Assembly: GCF_002835735.1 (NCBI RefSeq)
Contig: NZ_PISD01000008.1
Location: 62,001-126,000, forward strand
Direction of reading: 5' to 3'
Origin: Cytobacillus horneckiae
GTDB taxonomy: Bacteria; Bacillota; Bacilli; Bacillales; Cytobacillaceae
DNA: 64,000 nt
The notes beneath the pieces were generated by a model, which was given only the letters and a program-made list of their open reading frames with translations, ran no database searches and was not told the origin of the DNA. Shown one piece after another: positions 33,956 through 43,048 of the stretch (positions are counted from its first letter, which is position 1; the number at the start of each line of letters is the position of its first letter). The position numbers and the translations under genes were made by a program.

Positions 33956-36900
33956 ATGACAATGATTAGTCAAGTAAAGCATTTAGAAAATAAAAGTGAA
34001 CATAGCCAAGCATTAAAAATAATTATTTCTGAAATAGATTTAATAAAAAAAATGAGGCTATCTGAGATCAAGGCTTTATTAGAATCAATAGGAACAATTG
34101 AAGATTATCAATTGCTTATTAGGCTTCTTGACGAAGGACTCATGTATAAGCATTCGGGTTTTCTTGCCCGCTATACTCATCGACGATACCAGCATTTGCA
34201 AACAGCTATTTGGTATTGTGAAGAGCTGATTGGCGAGAACAAAGCAATTGAGGCAATGGAAATGCTCAACCTTGATCTGCAAAATAAACAGCAGGAAGAG
34301 CTAGATGAAAAGCTTGTTATTAAAGCAAAAATATGTGAAATTCACTGCTTACTCGAGCTGAAAAGATTGAGTGAAGTAAAGGAAAAGCTAGATGTATTAT
34401 TAAGTATGACTAATGATCCCCCATTAGATAAGATAGGATATATTTATTGGCAAATAGGTGAAAAAGCCAGAGCGGAGAAAGTGCTTATTTCCGGAATGGC
34501 TCATAATGAATATGGCGCTTATTGTTACTGGATTTTATCTGATTTTTATGCAACATCAGGAGATTATAACGAAGCATATAAATGGATACAGGATGGTTTA
34601 AAACAATTTCCGCAAACACCAGGGTTGATGCTTAGCAAAATTAAACGTCACGCAGAGATGGAAGATTGGGAAAATATGAAATGGGAAATTAAACAATTAA
34701 ATGAGCTAACACCACATCATTTTTTCCAAGAATATTTTGTATTCTTGCAATCACTATCATTGTATAGAGAAAATAAGCTGATTGAGCTCAAACAATTGCT
34801 TGCTAATAAAAATATAAAAAGCAATCCATTCTTGAATTTCCATGGACTCAATCACAGTATGAAATTTTTAACGATATCACCAGTTATTCAAGAAAGCAAT
34901 TTTTGTGTGCCAGCCAGCTTGGAAATGATAACGGCATATTATCATTCCCGAAAAACACAAAAGGAAATTGCCGAACATATTTTTGATGTAACCGGCTCTA
35001 AATTATCAACTACTGTAAATTTCTTGGAGAATCAAGGCTATCATTGTAAATATTTTTTTGGTAATAACATCCTTTATCGTAAACTAATTGACCTTTCCGT
35101 TCCTGTGCTTTTAAGTGTGGATATGGAAAATTACTCACATGTACAAATATTAAAAGGATATGATAATCGCTTCTCGATTTATCATATCCAGGATCCTAAT
35201 ATTATTGAAACATTGTATGTCGAATATGAAGAGTTCAATAAAAAGCAGGCACATACTGCCTTTATGTCCATTGCTATTGTGCCAGAAGAAGAATCTCACT
35301 TATTGCAATTTCTAGACAATGATGAAGACCAATACTTTAGAGAATTGCATAGAATCACTGATCTATTGGAAACAGATGAAGGGCATGAGGGTGAGTTCCT
35401 GGATTTTATGAAAAATAATATGAAGTACGATTATACACCGATATATATAATGAACACACTTTTTGATTCTGAAAATAAGGAATTTATTCAAGAGTGTGCT
35501 TTCAAGGTGATGGAAATTTATCAAGATGATGAATATTATATCCTTCATGCGGTCGAATCATTTATTCGTTTTGATATGTTGGAATTGGCAGAATCATACC
35601 TTCAGACAATTAAAAGAAAAACATATAGTCCATATTTTCATTTCTTGTGCGGCCAAATTTACCTTCATCAAAATAATTACCGTGAGGCGATAGCTTCATA
35701 TAAGCAATCGCTGCAGCTCGATCCAGATCAAATGCAATTATGGAGCTTTATTGCTATTTCTTACTACTATGCAGGAAACTTGACTGAGGCGAGGAAATTT
35801 TCAAATATTGCCATCCAATATTTTTCACATGACCGGTTCACTAGGTATAATCATGGGCTCATTCTTTTTGAACAAAATAAAAGTGCTGAGGCACGAACGG
35901 TTTTTGATGGATTGATTAAAGAAAATAAAAAAGATAGCCAGTCATGGTTTGAAAGAGCAAGAATCGATGAAATGAAAGGGAAAATGAAAAGGGCTGAACG
36001 AGGCTATTTAGTGTGTGCGGCATTAGATTCAAACTTTGCAGATGTATACATTGCTTTATCAAACCTATACGTTAACCACGGAGAAGAACAAAAGGCGATA
36101 TCTATACTCCTTCAAGGGATAGAACAATGTTCGGATGATCCTAACCAGCTATATTATCATTTAGGAAATTTATATCAAAGTATAGATGCATGGGATAAAG
36201 CGGAAAATCTTTATTTGAATTGCATAAAAAAAACTCCTAATGAAGCGTTCCCGGTTATTGGATATGCACAAGTGGTTAAAAGTAATGGTGCAGAAAATGA
36301 TGTAGTAGAAATGATTAGAAACTTTCACAGCAAATTCGACTGCGATGAGGAGTTTTTAATTAATGGCGGAAAATTACTCGGTGAAATCGGTAAAAATCAG
36401 CAAAACGAAGATTTGATTAGAGAGGGCTTATCATATATTGAATCATGCATCCCGACATTAGACATAAATGTAGAGGAAGCGATCGATATATATACTGATT
36501 TGGCGATGGATTCCCCTTATGTTGCAGAGGCAAGAACCTACTTGATGCAGTTCGTTACCCCGACTAATTTTACTAATTTATTCCATTGTCAAGCGGGTAT
36601 TTTATATGAAATCGATGGTTTATATGCTGATGCCATCAGATTATACAACGAAGCCATCGAAATTGAAGAAACGTATTTGCCATTTTATCGTTTAGGAATG
36701 ACCTATTTTGAGATGAGACAATATCAATTGGCAGCTGAAGCACTTCAGCACAGCCTCCAAATAGATCCGAATATTGCTGGAAGCATTTCCTGTCTTGCAA
36801 AAATCGCAGAAATTTGCGATGACAAACTGGAGGAGAAGAGAAATATGCAACGGTTAATCGAGCTATCACCATTATCCGTGAATATGGAATACTTTTTTTC

Positions 36901-38158
36901 TCAGCTATCTGATGCTGAGGTAATAGACAGCATCAGACAACTAGAAGCACGGCAAGGGAATGTGGATGAATTATGGAGGCTGGAAAGCCTTGCGATTGGC
37001 TATAGTGAATTAGGCGATGAAAAACTAGCTTTCCTTATGATAGAAAAAGCATTGGAATTAAGTCCTGATAATGCCCATATAAAATTATGTCAGATTAAGT
37101 TGCTAATAAAACAGCAGAAATATAAGGAAGCAAAAAATTTATTGTTGCCTCTTCTAGCTAAATATCCTGATGATGAGGAGCTTTACCACACGCTCATTCT
37201 TTTATATAAGTCGAGCGGCAAATGGCTGAAATTAGGGGATGAGGTTGAAAAGTTGGCAAAGGGTTTAAATCAACCGGGCGAAGTGTATTTGTTAGCTGCG
37301 AGGGTCCTTCAGTCATATTTAGATGAACAGGTTATACCAGATAAGCAGCCAGGTTTTCAATTGGGAAAAATGTTTGGAAAGTGGAAGGAAAAAACAAAGC
37401 ATATCTTAATTTATGGTACAATCGTAGCCTTTTATGAAAAAGCAATAAAATTCTGCCAGGATAACCATACTGCAGTCATAGAGCTTGCTTCATTTTATGA
37501 AACCGCAGAAATGAATGATAACGCCGAAAAGATATTAAAAAAAGCTATTGATCACTCATGGGGACCGGATTTGTCGCTCCATCTAGGACAGCTTTATTTA
37601 AAAAAGGCAGAAATTACAGCGGATATATCCAATTATGAGAAAAGCATTAATGAACTTAAACGTATTAGCAGTGATAGTAGAGTATATGTAGAAGCATTAC
37701 TAATAAAAGGAAGGGCATTCAGCGGATTGCAAAAGATGAATGCGGCCGAAAAATGCTACAGAAAAGTGCTATACTTGAATGCTTCCAAAGTAGAGGCATA
37801 TTTTGAGTTAGGACGATTGCTTAATATAGGTGGCATGTATGAAGAAGCAATTAAAATAATGCTAACAGGTCTAGAAATTTTCCCTGAAGATGTGGCAGTA
37901 AGATTGGAATTGGGTGTAGCATATAATCACGCGGGGCTGCCGATGCAGGCATTAGAGCTATTTGAGCATGTGATTCACCGTCATCCTGATCTACTAGCTG
38001 CCCACTATTTCAAAGCGTGCAGTCTAGCAATTCTGGATCGTGGGAGCGAAGCAAGGAATGTCCTTAAATATGTCTTTGCGAATGATGAGGATGAATATTT
38101 TCAAGAAATGGCTGAAAACGAGGAAGCACTATGTCATTTGTTGGCTAAAAATGATTAA
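33956..38158 (+). CDS. giant TPR protein with embedded C39-like cysteine peptidase domain
   Basis: A protein of 1400 residues with no signal peptide or membrane span. Helical TPR-type pairs fill residues ~1-300. At ~305-430 a papain-like domain appears: ESNFCVPASLEMITAYY (Cys317), SHVQILKGYD (His395) and HIQDPN (Asp413), the triad order of peptidase C39-like domains. From ~520 to the end, dozens of TPR helices follow (for example YFHFLCGQIYLHQNNYREAI, YYHLGNLYQSIDAWDKAENL, LRLGMTYFEMRQYQLAAEAL-like). The TPR solenoid probably presents the peptidase to a partner. No transporter is adjacent, so a bacteriocin-export role is unlikely. ATG 33956 has GAGG seven bases upstream. Confidence 0.85.
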   Translation: MTMISQVKHLENKSEHSQALKIIISEIDLIKKMRLSEIKALLESIGTIEDYQLLIRLLDEGLMYKHSGFLARYTHRRYQHLQTAIWYCEELIGENKAIEAMEMLNLDLQNKQQEELDEKLVIKAKICEIHCLLELKRLSEVKEKLDVLLSMTNDPPLDKIGYIYWQIGEKARAEKVLISGMAHNEYGAYCYWILSDFYATSGDYNEAYKWIQDGLKQFPQTPGLMLSKIKRHAEMEDWENMKWEIKQLNELTPHHFFQEYFVFLQSLSLYRENKLIELKQLLANKNIKSNPFLNFHGLNHSMKFLTISPVIQESNFCVPASLEMITAYYHSRKTQKEIAEHIFDVTGSKLSTTVNFLENQGYHCKYFFGNNILYRKLIDLSVPVLLSVDMENYSHVQILKGYDNRFSIYHIQDPNIIETLYVEYEEFNKKQAHTAFMSIAIVPEEESHLLQFLDNDEDQYFRELHRITDLLETDEGHEGEFLDFMKNNMKYDYTPIYIMNTLFDSENKEFIQECAFKVMEIYQDDEYYILHAVESFIRFDMLELAESYLQTIKRKTYSPYFHFLCGQIYLHQNNYREAIASYKQSLQLDPDQMQLWSFIAISYYYAGNLTEARKFSNIAIQYFSHDRFTRYNHGLILFEQNKSAEARTVFDGLIKENKKDSQSWFERARIDEMKGKMKRAERGYLVCAALDSNFADVYIALSNLYVNHGEEQKAISILLQGIEQCSDDPNQLYYHLGNLYQSIDAWDKAENLYLNCIKKTPNEAFPVIGYAQVVKSNGAENDVVEMIRNFHSKFDCDEEFLINGGKLLGEIGKNQQNEDLIREGLSYIESCIPTLDINVEEAIDIYTDLAMDSPYVAEARTYLMQFVTPTNFTNLFHCQAGILYEIDGLYADAIRLYNEAIEIEETYLPFYRLGMTYFEMRQYQLAAEALQHSLQIDPNIAGSISCLAKIAEICDDKLEEKRNMQRLIELSPLSVNMEYFFSQLSDAEVIDSIRQLEARQGNVDELWRLESLAIGYSELGDEKLAFLMIEKALELSPDNAHIKLCQIKLLIKQQKYKEAKNLLLPLLAKYPDDEELYHTLILLYKSSGKWLKLGDEVEKLAKGLNQPGEVYLLAARVLQSYLDEQVIPDKQPGFQLGKMFGKWKEKTKHILIYGTIVAFYEKAIKFCQDNHTAVIELASFYETAEMNDNAEKILKKAIDHSWGPDLSLHLGQLYLKKAEITADISNYEKSINELKRISSDSRVYVEALLIKGRAFSGLQKMNAAEKCYRKVLYLNASKVEAYFELGRLLNIGGMYEEAIKIMLTGLEIFPEDVAVRLELGVAYNHAGLPMQALELFEHVIHRHPDLLAAHYFKACSLAILDRGSEARNVLKYVFANDEDEYFQEMAENEEALCHLLAKND

Positions 38159-38159
38159 G

Positions 38160-38200
38160 ACAAGCAGGTCTCCAAAATTATCTGGAGGCTTGTTTTTTTT
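38160..38200 (+). terminator. terminator after the TPR-peptidase gene
   Basis: An interrupted stem (acaagc with gcttgt, ctcca with tggag) is followed by eight T residues. Confidence 0.9.
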
Positions 38201-38223
38201 CATAGGAAGGTCACTTTAACACT

Positions 38224-38385
38224 TTAAATCTTGTGCAAATCCTTAAGACCGCTACTCACAAACAACCAGCTACCGCATGTGCGTTCTCCACTTTCGTCTC
38301 CTTCAAAGTCCTCTTTACAGACCATTGGAACATCACATTCAAGTCTTTTTTCAATCTTTAAGAAAGTTTTACAATAATCATTCAT
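38224..38385 (-). CDS. possible 53-residue Cys-containing small protein
   Basis: A minus-strand frame starting MNDYCKTFLKIEKRLEC has four Cys (5, 17, 23, 37), a charged middle and a hydrophobic patch (CGSWLFVSSGLKDL). Composition looks coding, but no ribosome binding site precedes the ATG, so it may be a gene remnant. The rest of the gap up to 38677 shows no other gene, and I found no clear promoter for the kam operon in it. Confidence 0.3.
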   Translation of the reverse strand: MNDYCKTFLKIEKRLECDVPMVCKEDFEGDESGERTCGSWLFVSSGLKDLHKI

Positions 38386-38677
38386 ACAATTGAATTAAAT
38401 GGACTCTATCTAGATTGTACAGAGCCATTACAGTAAAAAAGGAGAGATTTACGAACGTTTTCCTTCTTCTGCACATACAAAAAGGTCTCGTATTTTCTCA
38501 TTGTAAAGAATGGTTGAAATGGCAGCATGGTGATTAGAGACAGACGAAGTTGTCATTAGTTCTAACTAAATAAGGCAACAATGCCGCTGTCTTCGCCTCA
38601 TTTGGGGCTCGCTGTAATGCGGGTTTTCTTTATGATATGCGCATTTTTTGCGTTTATTTAGAGATGGAGGGATCGTG

Positions 38678-40045
38678 ATGGATCGAACCTTTTTAATCAA
38701 GCCGGTTTTAGATGCGGAGTACCCGCTGATTGATTATGGAAAAGGTGTGTATTTGTATGATGCAGAAGGGAAAGAGTATCTTGATGCATCATCTGGTGCG
38801 ATTACAGCAAATATCGGACATGGTGTCCAAGAAATTATTGATGCGATGGAGGAACAGGCGAAGAAGGTGTCTTTCGTCTATCGTTCGCAATTTACAAGTG
38901 AACCGGCAGAAAAGCTTGCTCGTAAAATTGCTAACCTTTCAATCGCCAATCTAAACTGGTGCTTTTTTGTTAATAGCGGCTCAGAAGCAACAGAAACTGC
39001 GATGAAAATAGCAATTCAATATTGGCAGGAAAAAGGTGTGTATACAAAAACAAAGGTGCTATCAAGGTGGATGAGTTATCACGGAATTACATTAGGAGCA
39101 CTATCGATGTCAGGACACACTGGCAGAAGAGCCCGCTTTATTCCTTTATTGGAGGACTTCCCGGTCATTCAGCCGCCTTATTGCTATCGCTGTCCATATA
39201 ATAAAGAAGCACCTGATTGCGGCTATTTATGCGCACATGAATTAGAAGCCATTATTAAAAGAATTGGTGCAGACCATATTGCCGCTTTTATCGCAGAGCC
39301 AGTGATTGGAGCAGCAGGCGGTGCGATAACGCCTCCTAAAGAATATTACAAAGTGATTAAGGAAATTTGTGAAAGACATAATATATTGTTCATTGCAGAT
39401 GAAGTCATGACCGGATTTGGTCGGACTGGAACGATGCTTGCCTGTGAACAATGGGATGTGGAACCAGACATCGTCACACTAGGCAAAGGCATGGGTGCTG
39501 GATATACGCCAATTGCCGCTGCCTTAGTAGGAGACCATGTCATGGAACCGATTTTAAATGGATCTAAAACGATAATGGGCGGTCATACATTAAGTGCTAA
39601 CCCGCAAGCATGTGCAGTATCACTTGCTGTCATAGAATATTTAGAAAAAAATAAAATTATTCCTGAAGTTGAGGAAAAAGGCAATTATTTAAAAAATAAA
39701 TTAATGTATTTGCAAAAGGTTTACCCATTTATAGGTGATGTGCGCGGTAGGGGGTTAATGATTGGCTTGGAATTTGTCCAGGACCCGATAAAAAAAGAGC
39801 CTTTTCCAAGGCGGATGAAGCTGACTGAAACACTTATAAGTGTAGCTCAGGAGAATGGAATACTAGTCTATCCTGCTGGTGCGGGTACAGATGGAATCAA
39901 TGGAGATGCCGTGATGATTGCACCGCCATTAACAATAACTGTAAAAGAAATGGATGATTTGATTGGAAGATTAGAACGGACTTTTCAACAATATTACGTA
40001 CAATATGCAAAAAATTTCACAGTTGAGGATGATACGGATGGATAA
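38678..40045 (+). CDS. yodT: class III aminotransferase, YodT-like
   Basis: A protein of 455 residues: ASSGAITANIGHG, FVNSGSEATETAMKIA (PLP phosphate), LSRWMSYHGITLGALS, FIADEVMTGFGRTG (ring-N Asp) and the Schiff-base lysine in VTLGKGMGAGYTPI. It heads the kam-type operon. In the B. subtilis yod cluster the counterpart is YodT; by context it should remove the 3-amino group of N6-acetyl-beta-lysine or a later intermediate (inference). ATG 38678 has GGAGG seven bases upstream. It overlaps the next gene by 8 bp. Confidence 0.85.
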   Translation: MDRTFLIKPVLDAEYPLIDYGKGVYLYDAEGKEYLDASSGAITANIGHGVQEIIDAMEEQAKKVSFVYRSQFTSEPAEKLARKIANLSIANLNWCFFVNSGSEATETAMKIAIQYWQEKGVYTKTKVLSRWMSYHGITLGALSMSGHTGRRARFIPLLEDFPVIQPPYCYRCPYNKEAPDCGYLCAHELEAIIKRIGADHIAAFIAEPVIGAAGGAITPPKEYYKVIKEICERHNILFIADEVMTGFGRTGTMLACEQWDVEPDIVTLGKGMGAGYTPIAAALVGDHVMEPILNGSKTIMGGHTLSANPQACAVSLAVIEYLEKNKIIPEVEEKGNYLKNKLMYLQKVYPFIGDVRGRGLMIGLEFVQDPIKKEPFPRRMKLTETLISVAQENGILVYPAGAGTDGINGDAVMIAPPLTITVKEMDDLIGRLERTFQQYYVQYAKNFTVEDDTDG

Positions 40046-40730
40046 TCGTTTTCAAAAAATCACGACAGTTGAAAAACTGCTAGATTTCTTTCACGACGGA
40101 ATGACATTAATGTATGGCGGCTTTGGCGGTGTCGGTTCGCCGCCGACTCTTATAGATGCCATTTTACAGATGGGTGTAAAGGATTTAATTTTAATTGGCA
40201 ATGACACTGGGTTTCCTCATATAGGAATTGGCCAAATTGTCAGCCAAGGGCGGGCAAAGCAAATTACAACTTCACATATTGGCTCAAACCCAGTTGCAGG
40301 TGAGCTGATGACTGCTGGAAAAATGAAGGTAGAATTTTGTCCACAAGGTATTTTAGCAGAAAGAATTCGTGCTGGAGGAATGGGGATTCCAGCCATTTTA
40401 TCTGATATTGGAATGGATAACGAAATTGTTACGAACGGAAAACAGATTTGCACAATTGATGACAAGCAATATTTAATTGAAGCAGCACTAACTGCTGAGG
40501 TTTCCATTGTATATGCGAAGAAGGCAGATCCATATGGAAATTTAATTTATGATAAAAGTGCACGCAACACAAATCCTGTTTGCGCAATGGCAGGGGAGAT
40601 TACGATTGCAGAAGTAGAGGAAATCGTTCCTTTAGGCAGTTTAAATCCTGAAGAAATTGTTACACCTGGCGTGTTTGTCGATTACATTGTACCTTCTCAA
40701 GGGGTGAATTGGAAATGGGCATGGGAATAG
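40038..40730 (+). CDS. 3-oxoacid CoA-transferase subunit A, YodS/YodR-like
   Basis: A protein of 230 residues with the subunit-A fold: HDGMTLMYGGFGGVGSP (the GGFG CoA-binding region), LILIGNDTG, EFCPQGILAERIRAGGMGIP and SIVYAKKADPYGNL. It pairs with the next gene as a class I CoA-transferase for 3-keto acids. ATG 40038 overlaps the aminotransferase stop and has GAGG nine bases upstream. It overlaps the subunit B gene by 16 bp, consistent with stoichiometric synthesis. Confidence 0.9.
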   Translation: MDNRFQKITTVEKLLDFFHDGMTLMYGGFGGVGSPPTLIDAILQMGVKDLILIGNDTGFPHIGIGQIVSQGRAKQITTSHIGSNPVAGELMTAGKMKVEFCPQGILAERIRAGGMGIPAILSDIGMDNEIVTNGKQICTIDDKQYLIEAALTAEVSIVYAKKADPYGNLIYDKSARNTNPVCAMAGEITIAEVEEIVPLGSLNPEEIVTPGVFVDYIVPSQGVNWKWAWE

Positions 40731-41374
40731 AAATGAGACATAAAATGGCAAAGCGTGCTGCAGCAGAAATCAAACAGGGAATGGTTGTTAATTTAGGCAT
40801 AGGTATTCCTTCACTTGTGCCCAATCATTTGCCTGCAGGCCTGCACGTCATGTTTCATGCTGAAAATGGGATTACTGGAATGGGGCCAAATCCGAAAGCT
40901 GGCGATGAAGATGAAAATCTATGCAATGCAGGAGGATTTCCCGTTTCGTTAATAGAAGGTGGTTCATATTGTGACAGCACATTGGCCTTTGGAATGATCC
41001 GCAGAGGCAGGGTCGATATGACAATACTCGGTTCATTACAGGTGAGTGAAAAAGGAGACTTGGCCAATTGGATTGTACCTGGGAAGAAAGTTCCTGGTAT
41101 GGGAGGGGCAATGGAGCTTGCGCAAAAAGCTAAAAAGGTCGTTGTGGTAATGAATCAAACAGATAAGTTTGGAGAATCAAAAATTGTTGAAGAGTGCTCA
41201 TTGCCTTTAACATCCGCTAAATGTGTAGATATGATTATTACTGATATGGCTGTTTTCACAGTAGGGAAAAATGGGCTCGAATTAGCCGAGGTTTTCTTGC
41301 CTCATTCGGTAGAAGACGTCATTACTAAAACGAACTGCCGAGTTAAAGTAAGTAATCAACTGACTTTCTCTTAG
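40715..41374 (+). CDS. 3-oxoacid CoA-transferase subunit B, YodR/YodS-like
   Basis: A protein of 219 residues: VVNLGIGIPSLVPNHL, the catalytic Glu in HAENGITGMGP (equivalent to the SENG motif), MIRRGRVDMTILGSLQVS and GMGGAMELAQKAKKVVVVM. The glutamate carries the CoA thioester. Together with subunit A it would activate the keto acid formed by the aminotransferase. GGGGTG lies eight bases before ATG 40715. Confidence 0.9.
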   Translation: MGMGIEMRHKMAKRAAAEIKQGMVVNLGIGIPSLVPNHLPAGLHVMFHAENGITGMGPNPKAGDEDENLCNAGGFPVSLIEGGSYCDSTLAFGMIRRGRVDMTILGSLQVSEKGDLANWIVPGKKVPGMGGAMELAQKAKKVVVVMNQTDKFGESKIVEECSLPLTSAKCVDMIITDMAVFTVGKNGLELAEVFLPHSVEDVITKTNCRVKVSNQLTFS

Positions 41375-41595
41375 TTTGCCAATCTTTCATATTCTCGAAA
41401 TTACATAAATAATTGGAGGATAAAATGAAATGAAAACACCTTCCCGCGCTAAAGGCTCATTATATTAGTCTAGCATACGGAAAGTTATTTTTACTAAAGC
41501 AGCTTACTGCCCGTTAATCTGTGTTAATTATATGTTTTTCTTGATATGCAGGTTCTATGGTCTCATCGATAAAATATTTTAAGGAGCTGATTTTG

Positions 41596-42864
41596 ATGAG
41601 CGATGAATTGAAAATTAAGGATTGGTTATATGAACACCAAAGCAAAGGTACCCGTTTTTTGCAAAGACTAGTGCAAGAAAATAGCACTCGAGGACAGGAA
41701 AGCGGAGCGCAGGCAATTATTATTGAAAAATGCAGGAAGCTTGGATTGAATTTAGATATTTGGGAGATTGGCGATGAGGACCTTATCAATCATTCTGCCT
41801 ATTGTTCAGACAGAAAAGATTACTCAGGGAATCCTAATGTAGTTGCAGTGTTGAAAGGCAAAGGAGAAGGGAAATCTTTAATACTAAACGGTCATATTGA
41901 TGTGGTTCCGGAAGGCGATGAAAATGACTGGCTGCACGATCCCTTTAGTGGTCATATAGAAAATGGCAAATTATTTGGCCGTGGAACGACAGATATGAAG
42001 GGAGGAACAGTCGCTCTTTTATTAGCGATAGAAGCAATTGTATCCTCTGGCATCAAACTGAAGGGAGATGTGATTTTTCAAAGCGTCATTGAGGAAGAAA
42101 GCGGGGGAGCAGGGACATTAGCCGCTGTCCTTAGAGGATATAAGGCTGATGGTGCAATCATCCCTGAACCGACGAATATGAAGATTTTTCCGAAACAGCA
42201 AGGATCAATGTGGTTTAGAATTACTGTAAAAGGCCGATCTGCGCACGGCGGCACACGTTATGAAGGCGTTAATGCGATTGAAAAAGGAATAATGATCATT
42301 CGCCAGCTGCAAGAGTTAGAGAGTGTAAGAAATGCACGCATCGATGACCCTTTATATGATAATATCCCGATTCCCGTTCCATTAAATATTGGAAAGATTC
42401 AAAGTGGACAATGGCCATCATCTGTACCTGACATTGCCGTTATAGAAGGAAGAATAGGGGTTGCTCCCCATGAGCAAATGAAGGATGTAGAAAAAGAGCT
42501 TGAGGATTGTGTAAAGGAAGTGTGCAAACTGGATGAATGGCTAAGCAATCATCATCCAACAATAGAATGGTTTGGAGGGCGCTGGCAGCCAGGAAATTTG
42601 GATTTAGATCACCCTTTAATCGCTTCAGTTTCGTCATCTTTTGAGAAAGTAAAAAATGAAAAAGCTGTGATTGAAGCTTCGCCGTGGGGAACGGATGGGG
42701 GGATTCTCAGCAATGTAGGCAATACTCCTGCTGTCATTATCGGCCCTGGTGTAACGGCATCCGCACATGACGTCAATGAGTATATTCATTTAAATGACGT
42801 TTTTGATACAGCCGAAATCATTGCGTTAACGATAATGAATTGGTGCGAAGTATATAAAGAGTAA
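41596..42864 (+). CDS. yodQ: M20-family deacylase / peptidase, YodQ-like
   Basis: A metallo-hydrolase of 422 residues: NGHIDVVPEGD (first zinc His/Asp), GRGTTDMKGGTVALLLA, QSVIEEESGGAGTLA (catalytic Glu pair), a dimerisation lid (FRITVKGRSAHGGTRYEGVN) and the final zinc His in ASAHDVNEYI. It resembles ArgE/DapE enzymes; in the yod cluster it probably removes the acetyl group from a beta-lysine breakdown product (inference). ATG 41596 has AAGGAG upstream. The 221-bp gap before it holds only a 12-codon frame. Confidence 0.87.
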   Translation: MSDELKIKDWLYEHQSKGTRFLQRLVQENSTRGQESGAQAIIIEKCRKLGLNLDIWEIGDEDLINHSAYCSDRKDYSGNPNVVAVLKGKGEGKSLILNGHIDVVPEGDENDWLHDPFSGHIENGKLFGRGTTDMKGGTVALLLAIEAIVSSGIKLKGDVIFQSVIEEESGGAGTLAAVLRGYKADGAIIPEPTNMKIFPKQQGSMWFRITVKGRSAHGGTRYEGVNAIEKGIMIIRQLQELESVRNARIDDPLYDNIPIPVPLNIGKIQSGQWPSSVPDIAVIEGRIGVAPHEQMKDVEKELEDCVKEVCKLDEWLSNHHPTIEWFGGRWQPGNLDLDHPLIASVSSSFEKVKNEKAVIEASPWGTDGGILSNVGNTPAVIIGPGVTASAHDVNEYIHLNDVFDTAEIIALTIMNWCEVYKE

Positions 42865-43048
42865 TAAGTTGTTTTAAATGATTTTTCCAGTTATTTTCCT
42901 TAGAATAGAAAGTGTATACAATCGGGGATTACTTGACAGCTAAGAGGATCTCTAGAAAAAGTACCATTGAAAGCAAAATAAAAGCGCCTGGTTGTACAGC
43001 AGCAGTGGTTAAACGCCACATATAATCTAATAGGAGGGGTTACAGAAA

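Noticed and set aside
33956-38158. Bacteriocin-processing C39 ABC exporter
   Set aside because: There are no membrane spans or ATPase motifs, and no adjacent precursor peptide genes.
41425-41468. 12-codon ORF after a GGAGG in the CoA-transferase to yodQ gap
   Set aside because: It is very short with two competing ATGs, and no pairing structure suggests a leader peptide.
42975-43000. Second sigma-54 promoter before the aldehyde dehydrogenase gene
   Set aside because: A GG-N10-GC spacing exists (tggttgtacagcagca), but flanking bases match the -24/-12 consensus poorly.
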